Positions 29,692 to 39,207 of a stretch of DNA of 64,000 bases are shown one piece after another. The stretch lies in NCBI GenBank assembly GCA_023284085.1, contig JAKVHY010000005.1, positions 1 to 64,000 of the forward strand. Reading direction: 5' to 3'. Position 1 is the stretch's first letter; every line of letters begins with the position of its first letter. The notes beneath the pieces were generated by a model. That model was given only the letters and a program-made list of their open reading frames with translations, was not told where the DNA came from and did no database searches. Position numbers and translations under genes: made by a program. The DNA is from Shewanella benthica. Its GTDB lineage: Bacteria > Pseudomonadota > Gammaproteobacteria > Enterobacterales > Shewanellaceae.

Positions 29692-30240
29692 GACCTTGAT
29701 GACCTTGCGCACACCGGCGGTATTTCTGGCCACATCGACCGCCAGCTCAACTTGATCTCTGGCAACGACACCGAGCAGGAAGACTTCGCCGTTTTCCGTG
29801 ATCACCTTGATGCGAGTGACATCCAGATTGTCGGTACTTAACATCCGGCTTTTGACCTTAGTCGTGATCCAAGTATCATTACTTCTGGTGGTGAAGGAAG
29901 TTGGATTGCCTATGCGGATCTGATTGTGGATCTTACCGCCAAGCTTCAATTGCTGTACGGCACGGATCGCCTTGTCCCTCAACATGGAATTTGGCGCCTG
30001 GCCAATCATCAATGTGTTACCGTTCATCATCACACCCGTGATGTTGGCCTGATTCTTTACATCTTCAAGCTTGGCCAGTTCACTGGAGATCTGGAAGTCG
30101 GCATTGGTATCATCGAGCTGGGTCTGAAAACTCCGCTCATCGTTGACCATCATGGCGCCGCCGACCGCGCCGAGCATTACAGCGCCGGCGCAGCCTTGTA
30201 ACATGAGGATAACTGCCATTAACGGGAGTAATCTTCTCAT
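29671..30240 (-). CDS. dolP: BON-domain outer-membrane lipoprotein, DolP/YraP type
   Basis: The 189-residue protein starts with a lipoprotein signal (MRRLLPLMAVILMLQGCAG, lipobox LQGC, Cys17). It holds two BON domains, about residues 40-110 and 118-188, which bind phospholipid. In E. coli DolP supports outer-membrane integrity and BAM function at division sites. The ATG at 30240 has AAGGAT upstream, so the longer frame to 30333 is not used. It follows diaA, as in the enteric order lpoA-yraN-diaA-dolP. Its last codons lie in a tandem duplication. Confidence 0.92.
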   Translation of the reverse strand: MRRLLPLMAVILMLQGCAGAVMLGAVGGAMMVNDERSFQTQLDDTNADFQISSELAKLEDVKNQANITGVMMNGNTLMIGQAPNSMLRDKAIRAVQQLKLGGKIHNQIRIGNPTSFTTRSNDTWITTKVKSRMLSTDNLDVTRIKVITENGEVFLLGVVARDQVELAVDVARNTAGVRKVIKVFESPGS

Positions 30241-30271
30241 GCTATCAATCCTTGAATTGGCAGGTTTTGCA

Positions 30272-30931
<660 letters not shown>

Positions 30932-30940
30932 TTAAATTTT

Positions 30941-31291
30941 TCAAAAAGCGTTCTTGAGCCAATATATCCGATCTGGCTCTATTCCTATCAGATCGAATCG
31001 GCAAATAACATCGAGATGTTTGATCTGCATATAATGCTCGGCTGCTCGCCTCAATCTCTGAATTTGCTTGGTGCTCAACGCATGTAATGCCCCGCCAAAT
31101 TGACTCTTAGAGCGATACTTTACCTCGACAAAAATTAGCGTTTTGCCTTGGCGCATGACTAAATCAATTTCGCCAAACTTGTATCTGACATTCTGTTCGA
31201 CGAAGGTTAGTCCTTGTTGTTCTAGGTGTTTTCTCGCTTGGATTTCGCCTAGCTGACCATGTTCACGTGGAATATGATGTTTATCATCCAT
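30941..31291 (-). CDS. yraN: YraN/UPF0102 family nuclease-like protein
   Basis: A 116-residue protein with the restriction endonuclease-like fold pattern of UPF0102: the motif [21 protein letters not shown] matches the D-x(n)-ExK catalytic arrangement of Holliday-junction-resolvase-like nucleases. The cellular role is not established. It sits 12 bases after lpoA, in the conserved order lpoA-yraN-diaA. Confidence 0.9.
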   Translation of the reverse strand: MDDKHHIPREHGQLGEIQARKHLEQQGLTFVEQNVRYKFGEIDLVMRQGKTLIFVEVKYRSKSQFGGALHALSTKQIQRLRRAAEHYMQIKHLDVICRFDLIGIEPDRIYWLKNAF

Positions 31292-31303
31292 GATAAAGAA
31301 CCC

Positions 31304-33199
31304 TTATTGCGGGCGTAGGCTGCCTCTCTGGTAACGGCCCCAGCTGAGCTTGCGGTTAACAGTGCCATCTGGAGATACGGATAACATGCCGCTTCGACCC
31401 GAGAATTGGTAACCGGGTAATGCACGCATCTGGGCAAGTTTTCCAACTAATTCCAGCGCATCATAACCCATGATGTAGAGGCGTTTCTGACCAAAGCTCC
31501 AGGTTGGCCAAAGCTGCTCTATTAATTGAGTCTCGTTATTGCTGCTGATCAACCAAGGGATATCGCTGATGATCAGGTTGTTGAGTTCTTGAGATACTTC
31601 TCTCGAATTATCTTCAACCCGGCTGCGGCTGGTGGTGTAAAGCGGTACCGGCTCGGCGAACACACTGAAGTTGACGTCGATAAAAGGCTTTAACAGAGGA
31701 AGATCTTTATTGCCGGAGATCATGTAGATGGCATCGATATCACGGCGTGAGCGAAAGTCGGCTTTGACCTTGCTACCCAATAATGCCTTGATCCGTGCGA
31801 TACGCTCCTTGCTGTCGATAACGCCCAGAGATTTTTGTACCGTGACTTTCATCTTATCGCCGGGATCGTAGTAATGGATCTCGGCAGGCTTATGGGTTAA
31901 CTCTGCCCAGGCCTTGCTGAAGCTGTCAGCCATTCTACGGCCAACCGAATTGTTACTGGCTAACACCAGAGGTGTGGTGATGCCATCGGCAAATAACTTC
32001 TCGGCTGCATCGCTAGCCTCATGGGCTGGAGATAAGGCGAAATAGAATTGGTCATCGTCAGGGATAAAGTTATCTATATGGTTTAAATATAGCTGGGGTA
32101 CTCGCTTTAACATGACTGGCGCTTGAGCCTGGGTCGCTAATTTACTTGTCTGCTCGCTATTGCTGGCAGGCGTGACAATGGCGGCGGGTATTGGCTGTTG
32201 CAACTCTTCGACTTCAGATTGTAGCAAGGGGCCGATGACAAATTCGGCGCCTGCTGCCATGGCTTCTTGATAGGCAAGTTGAGCGCCATTGGCGGTATCG
32301 TAAAAATTAATCGAGACTTTATCATCCGGGTTGGCCAGGTAGCGTGACATGATGCCATGCTTGACTGTGCTAGCGACTCGGGCTCTAGGGCCTGTCAATG
32401 GCAGCAAGACGGCGATGTTATGTGGATTGTAAGGTTTAGTGGTTAAGGCTTTCTCGAGATCCGTAGGTAACTTGATAGAGGCCGGGTGTGTTGGGTTGGT
32501 ATGTTGCCAATTACCTAAGTGCTGCACCAGTTCATTGGGATTAATAGCATAGTGTTTGGCTATATAAGCCAGCTGTAACCAACCTGAAAAAACTGCATCT
32601 GCAGCGTCTTGGCTAAAACTCAGTAAAGTTTGTTCATGCAGGGGCTGTAAGATGTGCCAGATGCTGTCATTGACTTCACTGGCTTGAGCCGTTGGCAAAA
32701 GCGTGCTTAAGAGACTCAAGTGTCTAGCTTGCTCTATGGGCTGTTTAGTCAGCTGGTATAAGCGGGCTTTGAACTGGTAGTAGGCTACCATTTGCCAATC
32801 GGCGAGTTGCCATTTGGCCGGGTAATTCAGTTCACGCAGGGCTGCATCATAGGTCGAGGTTAGCTCGAGTGCCCTTGCGGTTAAATATTTATGCTCGGCA
32901 ACTAGCTCAGTTTTTTGTACCAGATTAGATTTAATCGAGGCTAATGTCTTATTCGCGGCATTTCCATCACCTTGATTGATGAAGGCGTGGGCAGCAAGGA
33001 GTGCGTATCGGTTTTGCATTTCTGCGTTACCGGCACTCGAGGCTTTTGCCAGGTAATCCGCTGGCTGCAGAGGAGCACTCACCAAAGATACCTGAGTGTC
33101 CTTTGGTTTTATTTGGCTTGGCGTTGACCCACAACCGATTAAAATAGTGGCTAAAACCGCAATAGAAATAAATTTAGTTGTATTCAGTCTTTTCAACAC
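31304..33199 (-). CDS. lpoA: Outer-membrane lipoprotein LpoA, activator of PBP1A
   Basis: The 631-residue lipoprotein starts at a GTG and has a signal ending in lipobox LIGC (Cys23). The N-terminal half is a TPR-like helical domain. The C-terminal half resembles a periplasmic-binding fold (NIAVLLPLTGPRARVASTVK near residue 260). In E. coli LpoA crosses the periplasm to stimulate the transpeptidase of PBP1A, which is encoded at 12620-15148 here. It is divergent from rsmI, the usual arrangement. Confidence 0.93.
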   Translation of the reverse strand: MLKRLNTTKFISIAVLATILIGCGSTPSQIKPKDTQVSLVSAPLQPADYLAKASSAGNAEMQNRYALLAAHAFINQGDGNAANKTLASIKSNLVQKTELVAEHKYLTARALELTSTYDAALRELNYPAKWQLADWQMVAYYQFKARLYQLTKQPIEQARHLSLLSTLLPTAQASEVNDSIWHILQPLHEQTLLSFSQDAADAVFSGWLQLAYIAKHYAINPNELVQHLGNWQHTNPTHPASIKLPTDLEKALTTKPYNPHNIAVLLPLTGPRARVASTVKHGIMSRYLANPDDKVSINFYDTANGAQLAYQEAMAAGAEFVIGPLLQSEVEELQQPIPAAIVTPASNSEQTSKLATQAQAPVMLKRVPQLYLNHIDNFIPDDDQFYFALSPAHEASDAAEKLFADGITTPLVLASNNSVGRRMADSFSKAWAELTHKPAEIHYYDPGDKMKVTVQKSLGVIDSKERIARIKALLGSKVKADFRSRRDIDAIYMISGNKDLPLLKPFIDVNFSVFAEPVPLYTTSRSRVEDNSREVSQELNNLIISDIPWLISSNNETQLIEQLWPTWSFGQKRLYIMGYDALELVGKLAQMRALPGYQFSGRSGMLSVSPDGTVNRKLSWGRYQRGSLRPQ

Positions 33200-33286
33200 A
33201 GGTCTTCACTCTGGTAAGATGCAGCCAATAGTTTAACCTTCTCTTACGCCTGACGAAAGTCTTGTAATAGTCAAACTGAGGTAGAT

Positions 33287-34132
33287 ATGGATCTGGCGGT
33301 CGCTCTTTACATAGTTCCAACCCCAATCGGCAACCTTGCCGATATTAGTTCTCGCGCCATAGATGTGCTTAATAGTGTCAAATTAATCGCCTGTGAAGAC
33401 ACGCGTCACAGCGGTAAACTTCTGAGTCACTTCGGCATAGAAACCAGGAAAACGTCGCTGCATGATCATAATGAGCGAGACAGAGCCGATTGGATCATTC
33501 AAAAGCTGAGTAATGGTGAGCCTGTTGCGCTGATTTCAGACGCCGGCACTCCCTTGATCTCTGATCCTGGTTATCATCTGGTTTCTGCCGTGAGAGCGGC
33601 GGGATACGATGTCATTCCTTTGCCTGGGCCCTGTGCCGCTGTTACCGCGTTGAGTGCTTCAGGCTTGCCATCTGATCGCTTCACTTTCGAAGGCTTCCTG
33701 CCATCGAAAGAGAAAGGCCGATTCGATAAACTGACGGCCCTAAAAGAAGATCCAAGAACCTTGATCTTCTACGAGTCTCCTCATCGCATTGTTCAGAGTC
33801 TAGAGTCATTTTTGGCGGCTCTGGGAGAGGACCGACAGATAGTGATGGCCCGTGAAATCACTAAGACCTTCGAAACCTTTCTTTCGGGAACAGTGGCTGA
33901 AGTGCTTGAGATGGTCAAGAATGACCCTAACCAGCAGCGTGGTGAAATCGTGCTGATGTGCCACGGTCATCGTAGCGCGAAAGATGATGCGGAGATTCCA
34001 ACTGAAGTGATTAATACCCTTAAGTTGCTTGTCGAAGAGCTACCCTTGAAGAAAGCGGCGGCAATTGCCGGACAGATTTACGGGCTAAAGAAAAACGCAC
34101 TCTACAAATATGGTCTAGAGATAGGTTTGTAA
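33287..34132 (+). CDS. rsmI: 16S rRNA 2'-O-ribose methyltransferase RsmI
   Basis: The 281-residue enzyme methylates C1402 of 16S rRNA on the ribose. It shows the tetrapyrrole-methylase-like fold with [15 protein letters not shown] at the N-terminus, [26 protein letters not shown] and [14 protein letters not shown]. It stands alone on the + strand between lpoA and rnpB. Confidence 0.95.
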   Translation: MDLAVALYIVPTPIGNLADISSRAIDVLNSVKLIACEDTRHSGKLLSHFGIETRKTSLHDHNERDRADWIIQKLSNGEPVALISDAGTPLISDPGYHLVSAVRAAGYDVIPLPGPCAAVTALSASGLPSDRFTFEGFLPSKEKGRFDKLTALKEDPRTLIFYESPHRIVQSLESFLAALGEDRQIVMAREITKTFETFLSGTVAEVLEMVKNDPNQQRGEIVLMCHGHRSAKDDAEIPTEVINTLKLLVEELPLKKAAAIAGQIYGLKKNALYKYGLEIGL

Positions 34133-34211
34133 AAGCGGTTGAGAGCGTGAAGTTAGGTGACTACGAGAACACGGATTTGCCTTTGCCATTGGGAGTGCGG
34201 CCTAAGAGAAC

Positions 34212-34253
34212 GCGACTGCGTCGCTGTGAGTAAAGCGAGAGTAAGCTTTCGCT
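34212..34253. repeat. Two small adjacent hairpins upstream of rnpB
   Basis: GCGAC (34212-34216) pairs with GTCGC (34220-34224) around TGC, and AGCGA (34234-34238) with TCGCT (34249-34253). The style resembles the hairpin cluster behind the 5S gene at the start of the window. Stems this short can arise by chance. Confidence 0.4.
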
Positions 34254-34280
34254 CATCTTTATACAGATTGTCATAAGAAC

Positions 34281-34309
34281 TTGCCGTAATCGCCAACACT
34301 CGCTATAAT
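34281..34309 (+). promoter_or_regulatory. Sigma-70 promoter of rnpB
   Basis: TTGCCG at 34281-34286 and a perfect TATAAT at 34304-34309 are separated by 17 bases, placing the start site at the first bases of the RNase P RNA (about 34316-34317). Confidence 0.85.
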
Positions 34310-34316
34310 CCGCGCC

Positions 34317-34677
<361 letters not shown>

Positions 34678-34686
34678 TTAAACTGA

Positions 34687-34716
34687 AAACCGCATTCCGA
34701 AAGGGATGCGGTTTTT
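34687..34716 (+). terminator. Terminator of rnpB
   Basis: An AACCGCAT/ATGCGGTT stem with GC pairs at its top is followed by a run of T residues. Confidence 0.9.
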
Positions 34717-35182
34717 TGTTGTCTGTTAAACACGCTGACCTTTGGCTTATTGGCTTTCTCTGTTACTGCGAACTCAATTCGCTAATATTTCATAGAAAAA
34801 AGGCCAATTTCAAAATATTAATTCAATAGTTTTTACGGCTTTTAGTCGAGTGTAGCAAAATCAATCTCCTGCCATAGCCGGCAAAACAGCTCGAAATCCT
34901 ATCTGTTGGTAACTATTCAGGCTTTTGTTAGCTTTTGTGAGTTTGAAACGTGCTAACAATCACAAATAATAAAGCCGATTTAACCTCGTGACTACAATTG
35001 CTCTTCATCCTTTCGGTTTCACGTTAACCTTTTTGTTGCATTCGATACTGGTTTTGGGGGGCAGCTCTCGCTGAAACAGATTACATGGAATGCAATCGAG
35101 GTTATCACACTATATTTTCTGTCGATTCGGTACATTTCACTTGCCCCAGATAAGAGGGCTTATATAAGTGAGTGGAGTGATG
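34717..35182 (+). promoter_or_regulatory. Leader region of the undecaheme cytochrome gene, with a possible CRP-like site
   Basis: This 466-base gap holds no gene I can support. Bases 34949-34964 (CGTGC-N6-TCACA) match 8 of the 10 core bases of the CRP consensus TGTGA-N6-TCACA, about 220 bases upstream of the cytochrome start. CRP controls many respiratory cytochromes in Shewanella, so the site is plausible but unproven. No clear -35/-10 pair stands out. Confidence 0.3.
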
Positions 35183-37510
35183 ATGAAGCGAATCAATATG
35201 AAAGTTGCTATTTTAGCAGCGTTCATCGGGGTAGCCCTTACGGGGTGTTCCGGTGATGATGGAGCAAATGGTAAAGATGGTGAGCCAGGTAAACCAGGTC
35301 AGCCAAGCATTCCTGTGGCAACCGATGCGAAAGTGCTCAATATTGAGATGGGTAAAATTTCGGTAGGTACTCAGTCTGATATTACTTTTACAGTCACTAA
35401 CGAGAAGGCGTTGCCTGTTGTTGGCCTGGAGAAGTTTGGTTTTATCCTATCGGGACTTGAAGAGGGTAGCGAAGGTGATGCTAGCAATTGGAGCCTGTTG
35501 AGCTCTGAAGCTTGCCCCGCGAATAAGTACTCAGTATGTGGAACGCTGATTGATAATCAGGATGGTAGCTACAAATATAGTTTTGTTAAAGACGTCACTG
35601 CAGAAGCAGCCTTTGATATCACGGATGAAAAGACGCTTAGACTCGTCTTGCGTACAGGTGGGGAGGCCGTTGGTTCAACAGAGATATCCTATGCCAATAC
35701 TCATTATGACTTTAGGGCTCAAGGTGAGGAGGCGTTATACAGTAAGAATGTGGTCAATAATCAAAACTGTGCCGGTTGTCATGATGATTTTGCTATTCAC
35801 GGCGGTAAATATACCCAAGTTGAAACCTGTGTTTCATGCCATACCGATAACAAGATGAGTGAGGCGAATAAGGTCTTTCCTATGTTGGCCCATGAAGTGC
35901 ATATCGGTGTTATTTCTGCACCGGTTGGGGGTTGTGATAATTGTCATTCAGAAAATGAGCAAGCGACCGACTTTGCTAACTGGCGTGAGGTTCCTACTGC
36001 CGAAACGTGTGTGACTTGTCATACCGAGGTGGACTTCAAAGAGGGGATAAATCACTGGCCATATGCAGATAACTCTCAGTGCGCTAACTGCCACACGCCA
36101 GATGTGATTGAAAGCTTACACCTTGGTACCTACCAGGGACAGAATGAGCGACGTAAGAACCTACACCTAACAGTGACTGACGCTAAGATGATTTCTCAGC
36201 CACAAGCTGAAGAAAATCAAGGTAAAGAAGGCTCATTCGTTCAGATCACTATCGATATCTTAGATAAGAATGGTGTATCGCGTAACGAACAGCTGGATAA
36301 AGTTAACTACCTCTACTATGCAGAGTTCTATATCAACTGGGGCGATCATGACCAAGGTCTAGGATTTGGTGAAGGTGTTGCTGACGGTCGCGGTAAGGTA
36401 CTGCGTGTACACACTAACAAGGGACCATATGAAGGTTACTCAGAGAAGCCAATTGTTGTTGATTATAAGAACGGTAAGACGACTTATGAGATTGGTCCCT
36501 TCTCTATGCAAGATAAGTTCAAAGGCGATGTGACGGACTTATATGGCACCATCTCTCCGCGTATCTGGTTCTGTATGGATGCTGCAGGCGAGAGCATTAT
36601 GGACTGTGACGGTGAGACTGATTGGAGTAACGGTGCTGCGGGTTACAACTGGTTAGAGTTCTTTAATACTGAAGGGCTAATGGAGGAGCGCCCACGCCGT
36701 CAAATCGTGACTAACGAGCTATGTGGTGCTTGTCATGGTACGACAACATCTGCAGATGGTTTTGTGCAGATGACACTTAACTGTCGTAATTGCCACTCTA
36801 AAGCGGGTGATAGTGAGTTCCACGGTACAACTTGTGTCTCTGGCAATCTTGATAGCAATGAGCAAATTCTGTTGAAAGATCTGATGCCTCGTGGCGAGCG
36901 TGATTGGACTACCGCCTCTAATGCTGGTGAAGAGTGTATGGCTTGTCACAATGCCAACGTAGTACCCACTCAGGTGATTCGTGATGCCCACACCAAGCAA
37001 GGCGATAAGGATTATGTTGAACAGCTGACCATGAGTCACCCGGATCAGAAGGTTTGGATCCACGCCATGCACGCGAACAATCGTGCCAATCAGAGCGGTG
37101 AAGGTTGGCGACGTAACGTTGAATATTCAGCCGATCTGGCTAACTGTGCCAAGTGCCATGTAGGCGATAGCTTCGATGCCAAGTATCTTGTTGGTCGTAA
37201 GCCCTTAGCATTAGATCTTGATTATATGGACACCTATACCGATCCAACTAATCCCGTGAACGGTCGTTATGCTGTTGATGGTGTCGCGGATGCGTATGTC
37301 TCTCCTACCGCTGCCGTATGTTTAAGTTGTCACGGTAAGCGTGCAGCAGAAGAGGGCGAAGATCGTAAACAAGTACGTGCTGAAGTCGTTGCTCATATGA
37401 AGCAGAACGGTGCGCAGTTTGGTGTCACGCTCGATGAGTACACGGGTGAAGAGTCTTGTACCGTGTGTCATAACCTTAATAATCTGAAGGAGTCACATAA
37501 CCTTAAATAG
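35183..37510 (+). CDS. undA: Undecaheme (11-heme) outer-membrane c-type cytochrome, UndA-like (OmcA/MtrC family)
   Basis: The 775-residue lipoprotein (lipobox LTGC, Cys22) has a collagen-like Gly-rich stretch after the anchor. It contains exactly eleven CXXCH sites, starting at about residues 196, 216, 251, 276, 300, 514, 534, 585, 655, 713 and 759. The 5 + 6 grouping around a heme-free beta domain, with a C-X10-C pair (464/475) in that domain, fits UndA better than the decaheme OmcA or MtrC. Such proteins sit on the cell surface and pass electrons to metals, flavins or minerals. GGAG at 35174-35177 favours the ATG at 35183 over upstream GTG and ATG codons. No MtrA/MtrB-type partners are nearby, so it stands apart from an mtr cluster. 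A ToxR-like regulator gene follows. Confidence 0.9.
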   Translation: MKRINMKVAILAAFIGVALTGCSGDDGANGKDGEPGKPGQPSIPVATDAKVLNIEMGKISVGTQSDITFTVTNEKALPVVGLEKFGFILSGLEEGSEGDASNWSLLSSEACPANKYSVCGTLIDNQDGSYKYSFVKDVTAEAAFDITDEKTLRLVLRTGGEAVGSTEISYANTHYDFRAQGEEALYSKNVVNNQNCAGCHDDFAIHGGKYTQVETCVSCHTDNKMSEANKVFPMLAHEVHIGVISAPVGGCDNCHSENEQATDFANWREVPTAETCVTCHTEVDFKEGINHWPYADNSQCANCHTPDVIESLHLGTYQGQNERRKNLHLTVTDAKMISQPQAEENQGKEGSFVQITIDILDKNGVSRNEQLDKVNYLYYAEFYINWGDHDQGLGFGEGVADGRGKVLRVHTNKGPYEGYSEKPIVVDYKNGKTTYEIGPFSMQDKFKGDVTDLYGTISPRIWFCMDAAGESIMDCDGETDWSNGAAGYNWLEFFNTEGLMEERPRRQIVTNELCGACHGTTTSADGFVQMTLNCRNCHSKAGDSEFHGTTCVSGNLDSNEQILLKDLMPRGERDWTTASNAGEECMACHNANVVPTQVIRDAHTKQGDKDYVEQLTMSHPDQKVWIHAMHANNRANQSGEGWRRNVEYSADLANCAKCHVGDSFDAKYLVGRKPLALDLDYMDTYTDPTNPVNGRYAVDGVADAYVSPTAAVCLSCHGKRAAEEGEDRKQVRAEVVAHMKQNGAQFGVTLDEYTGEESCTVCHNLNNLKESHNLK

Positions 37511-37548
37511 CTAAGTTACATCTCCTGCAAAGTTTTGACCTTAGTATT

Positions 37549-37577
37549 TGGCCCTAGTATTTTCTAGGGCCTTTTTT
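37549..37577 (+). terminator. Terminator after the undecaheme cytochrome gene
   Basis: GGCCCTAG at 37550-37557 and CTAGGGCC at 37564-37571 form a perfect 8-bp stem followed by six T residues. Confidence 0.92.
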
Positions 37578-37710
37578 ACAGAGATCACAAATATTAATAA
37601 TGTACCGCTTATTTAGTCAAAACTCGGAATCATATCAGCGCTGTAAATAGGTAAATCGTATAGCATGTTCAGCTGTGAGACTAGATAAGAGTAGTGGTTA
37701 GGGGGAGGTT

Positions 37711-39072
37711 ATGAAGATTACAGAGTGTTTAGTTATAGACTTAGATGCCAGAGACTTAGTTGATCTTAAAAGTTCACACCGCTGCACATTGTCTCTTGCC
37801 GAGTTCGAAGTTTTAAAGTGCCTAGTTAAGCATGTTGGGGAAGTCGTTAGCAAAGAGGCGCTAAATGCAGCTGGCTGGCCTGGAAGGGTGGTTGCCCCCT
37901 CTTCTCTGACCCAGTGTATGAGCAGCTTAAGAAGGAAGCTGGCTACACAAGAAGAGATCGAACTTAAAAATATTCCCCGCTATGGCTATAGCTTGTGTAT
38001 TGTCGATACCGGTGGGCTCAAAGAGCATGCGCTCAGTGTTGGTGATAGCGACAAGTTGAGTGATGGTGAGCATAACCCATCAGTGATAAGACCTGCTGAA
38101 GAAGCGCAAATATCTACCAGGGTTCAAGGCAGAAAAAGAGGTATTTATCGATGGCTTTCCTTAGTGGGAGTATTCGTCATCATCGCTAGTTTGCATTTCT
38201 CTGGTGGTCTTAAAAAAGCGGTCAATATCCTCTCATTAATCGCAGAGCCAGAAGTCGCCTCGATAACAGAGAGAAATTTCATCTTGGCTGAAAAGCCGTC
38301 TTTGATGAATACGGTACAATTAGATAATCAAAGTAGTCAACAAGTACCTGTAGGCCACCTATTAGATAATTGGTTTAACTATGATGCGGTTTTAAATAAC
38401 AGTTCTGAAAAACAGATATTTATGTATGACAATGGACGTTATCAATCGATAGCCCTATGTAATGAATTTGATAAGACCTGCGGTGATAATCAGCCGCTAA
38501 ACCTTGTTCGCTCTCTTACGCTCCCCATCGCTCCCCTCGATATTCAATGGTTAGCAGAGACCAAACTAAGAATGGAGCAGGTGACATATAACAAGATATT
38601 GTTAGATCAATTTGAAGGGGGCGATAAGGGGCTCATCGAGGATATATTTCGGGCCGATGTTTATTACTATTCTGCTAGTCAGAATGTGGTACGCGCCGAT
38701 GTGCGGTTATCTTTGATCTTCGATTCGCCCAATAGGGGAAGGCTAGTTGCTGCGGCCTGCATTACCGATGACCTGCTCAAAGAGGTCTCTATCCGATATC
38801 AATTTAGCGGCAACTTTAAACTCAAGCAGTCAAAGGTTGACGGCAAAATAGTGAAAACGTTTCTGGTCGATATTAGCGAACGCTCATTTACCCGTCCGCA
38901 AATATTATCGAAAGAATCTGCCACCATCTATCGCGAGATCCGTAAAAATGTGCTGAAAAATGAGAGTATGGTGCTAAGGCAGTTGTACCAAGATGATGAT
39001 AGCGGTGTATGGATGCTACCTTTGTGGGGCGATACTATGGTTTGGACTCATAGAGAGCAGGTTATGTTGTAA
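37711..39072 (+). CDS. ToxR/CadC-type membrane-bound transcriptional regulator
   Basis: The 453-residue protein has a cytoplasmic OmpR-type winged helix (about residues 25-97, with LSLAEFEVLKCLV, SSLTQCMSSLRRKL and NIPRYGYSL). A linker follows, then one membrane helix (about 147-164) and a periplasmic domain of about 285 residues that I do not recognise. This is the one-component layout of ToxR and CadC, which sense periplasmic conditions and act on promoters directly. A strong GGGGGAGG precedes the ATG. It lies 200 bases behind the undecaheme cytochrome gene on the same strand, but past a terminator, so it has its own promoter. Control of that cytochrome is inferred from position only. Confidence 0.85.
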   Translation: MKITECLVIDLDARDLVDLKSSHRCTLSLAEFEVLKCLVKHVGEVVSKEALNAAGWPGRVVAPSSLTQCMSSLRRKLATQEEIELKNIPRYGYSLCIVDTGGLKEHALSVGDSDKLSDGEHNPSVIRPAEEAQISTRVQGRKRGIYRWLSLVGVFVIIASLHFSGGLKKAVNILSLIAEPEVASITERNFILAEKPSLMNTVQLDNQSSQQVPVGHLLDNWFNYDAVLNNSSEKQIFMYDNGRYQSIALCNEFDKTCGDNQPLNLVRSLTLPIAPLDIQWLAETKLRMEQVTYNKILLDQFEGGDKGLIEDIFRADVYYYSASQNVVRADVRLSLIFDSPNRGRLVAAACITDDLLKEVSIRYQFSGNFKLKQSKVDGKIVKTFLVDISERSFTRPQILSKESATIYREIRKNVLKNESMVLRQLYQDDDSGVWMLPLWGDTMVWTHREQVML

Positions 39073-39114
39073 CCCATTTAGTTTTAAGAACTTATAGGTT
39101 AGCCATGTGAAAAT

Positions 39115-39150
39115 AAAGCCGCGTCACTTACAGGTATGCGGCTTTTTTAT
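39115..39150. terminator. Terminator between convergent genes
   Basis: AAGCCGC at 39116-39122 pairs with GCGGCTT at 39138-39144, followed by T residues. It serves the ToxR-like gene, and on the other strand possibly the oxidoreductase gene. Confidence 0.85.
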
Positions 39151-39207
39151 TCAGTGGCTGATCTTATTTATTGGATTTCAATTGTGGGTGAGCATTATTT
39201 TTATAAT

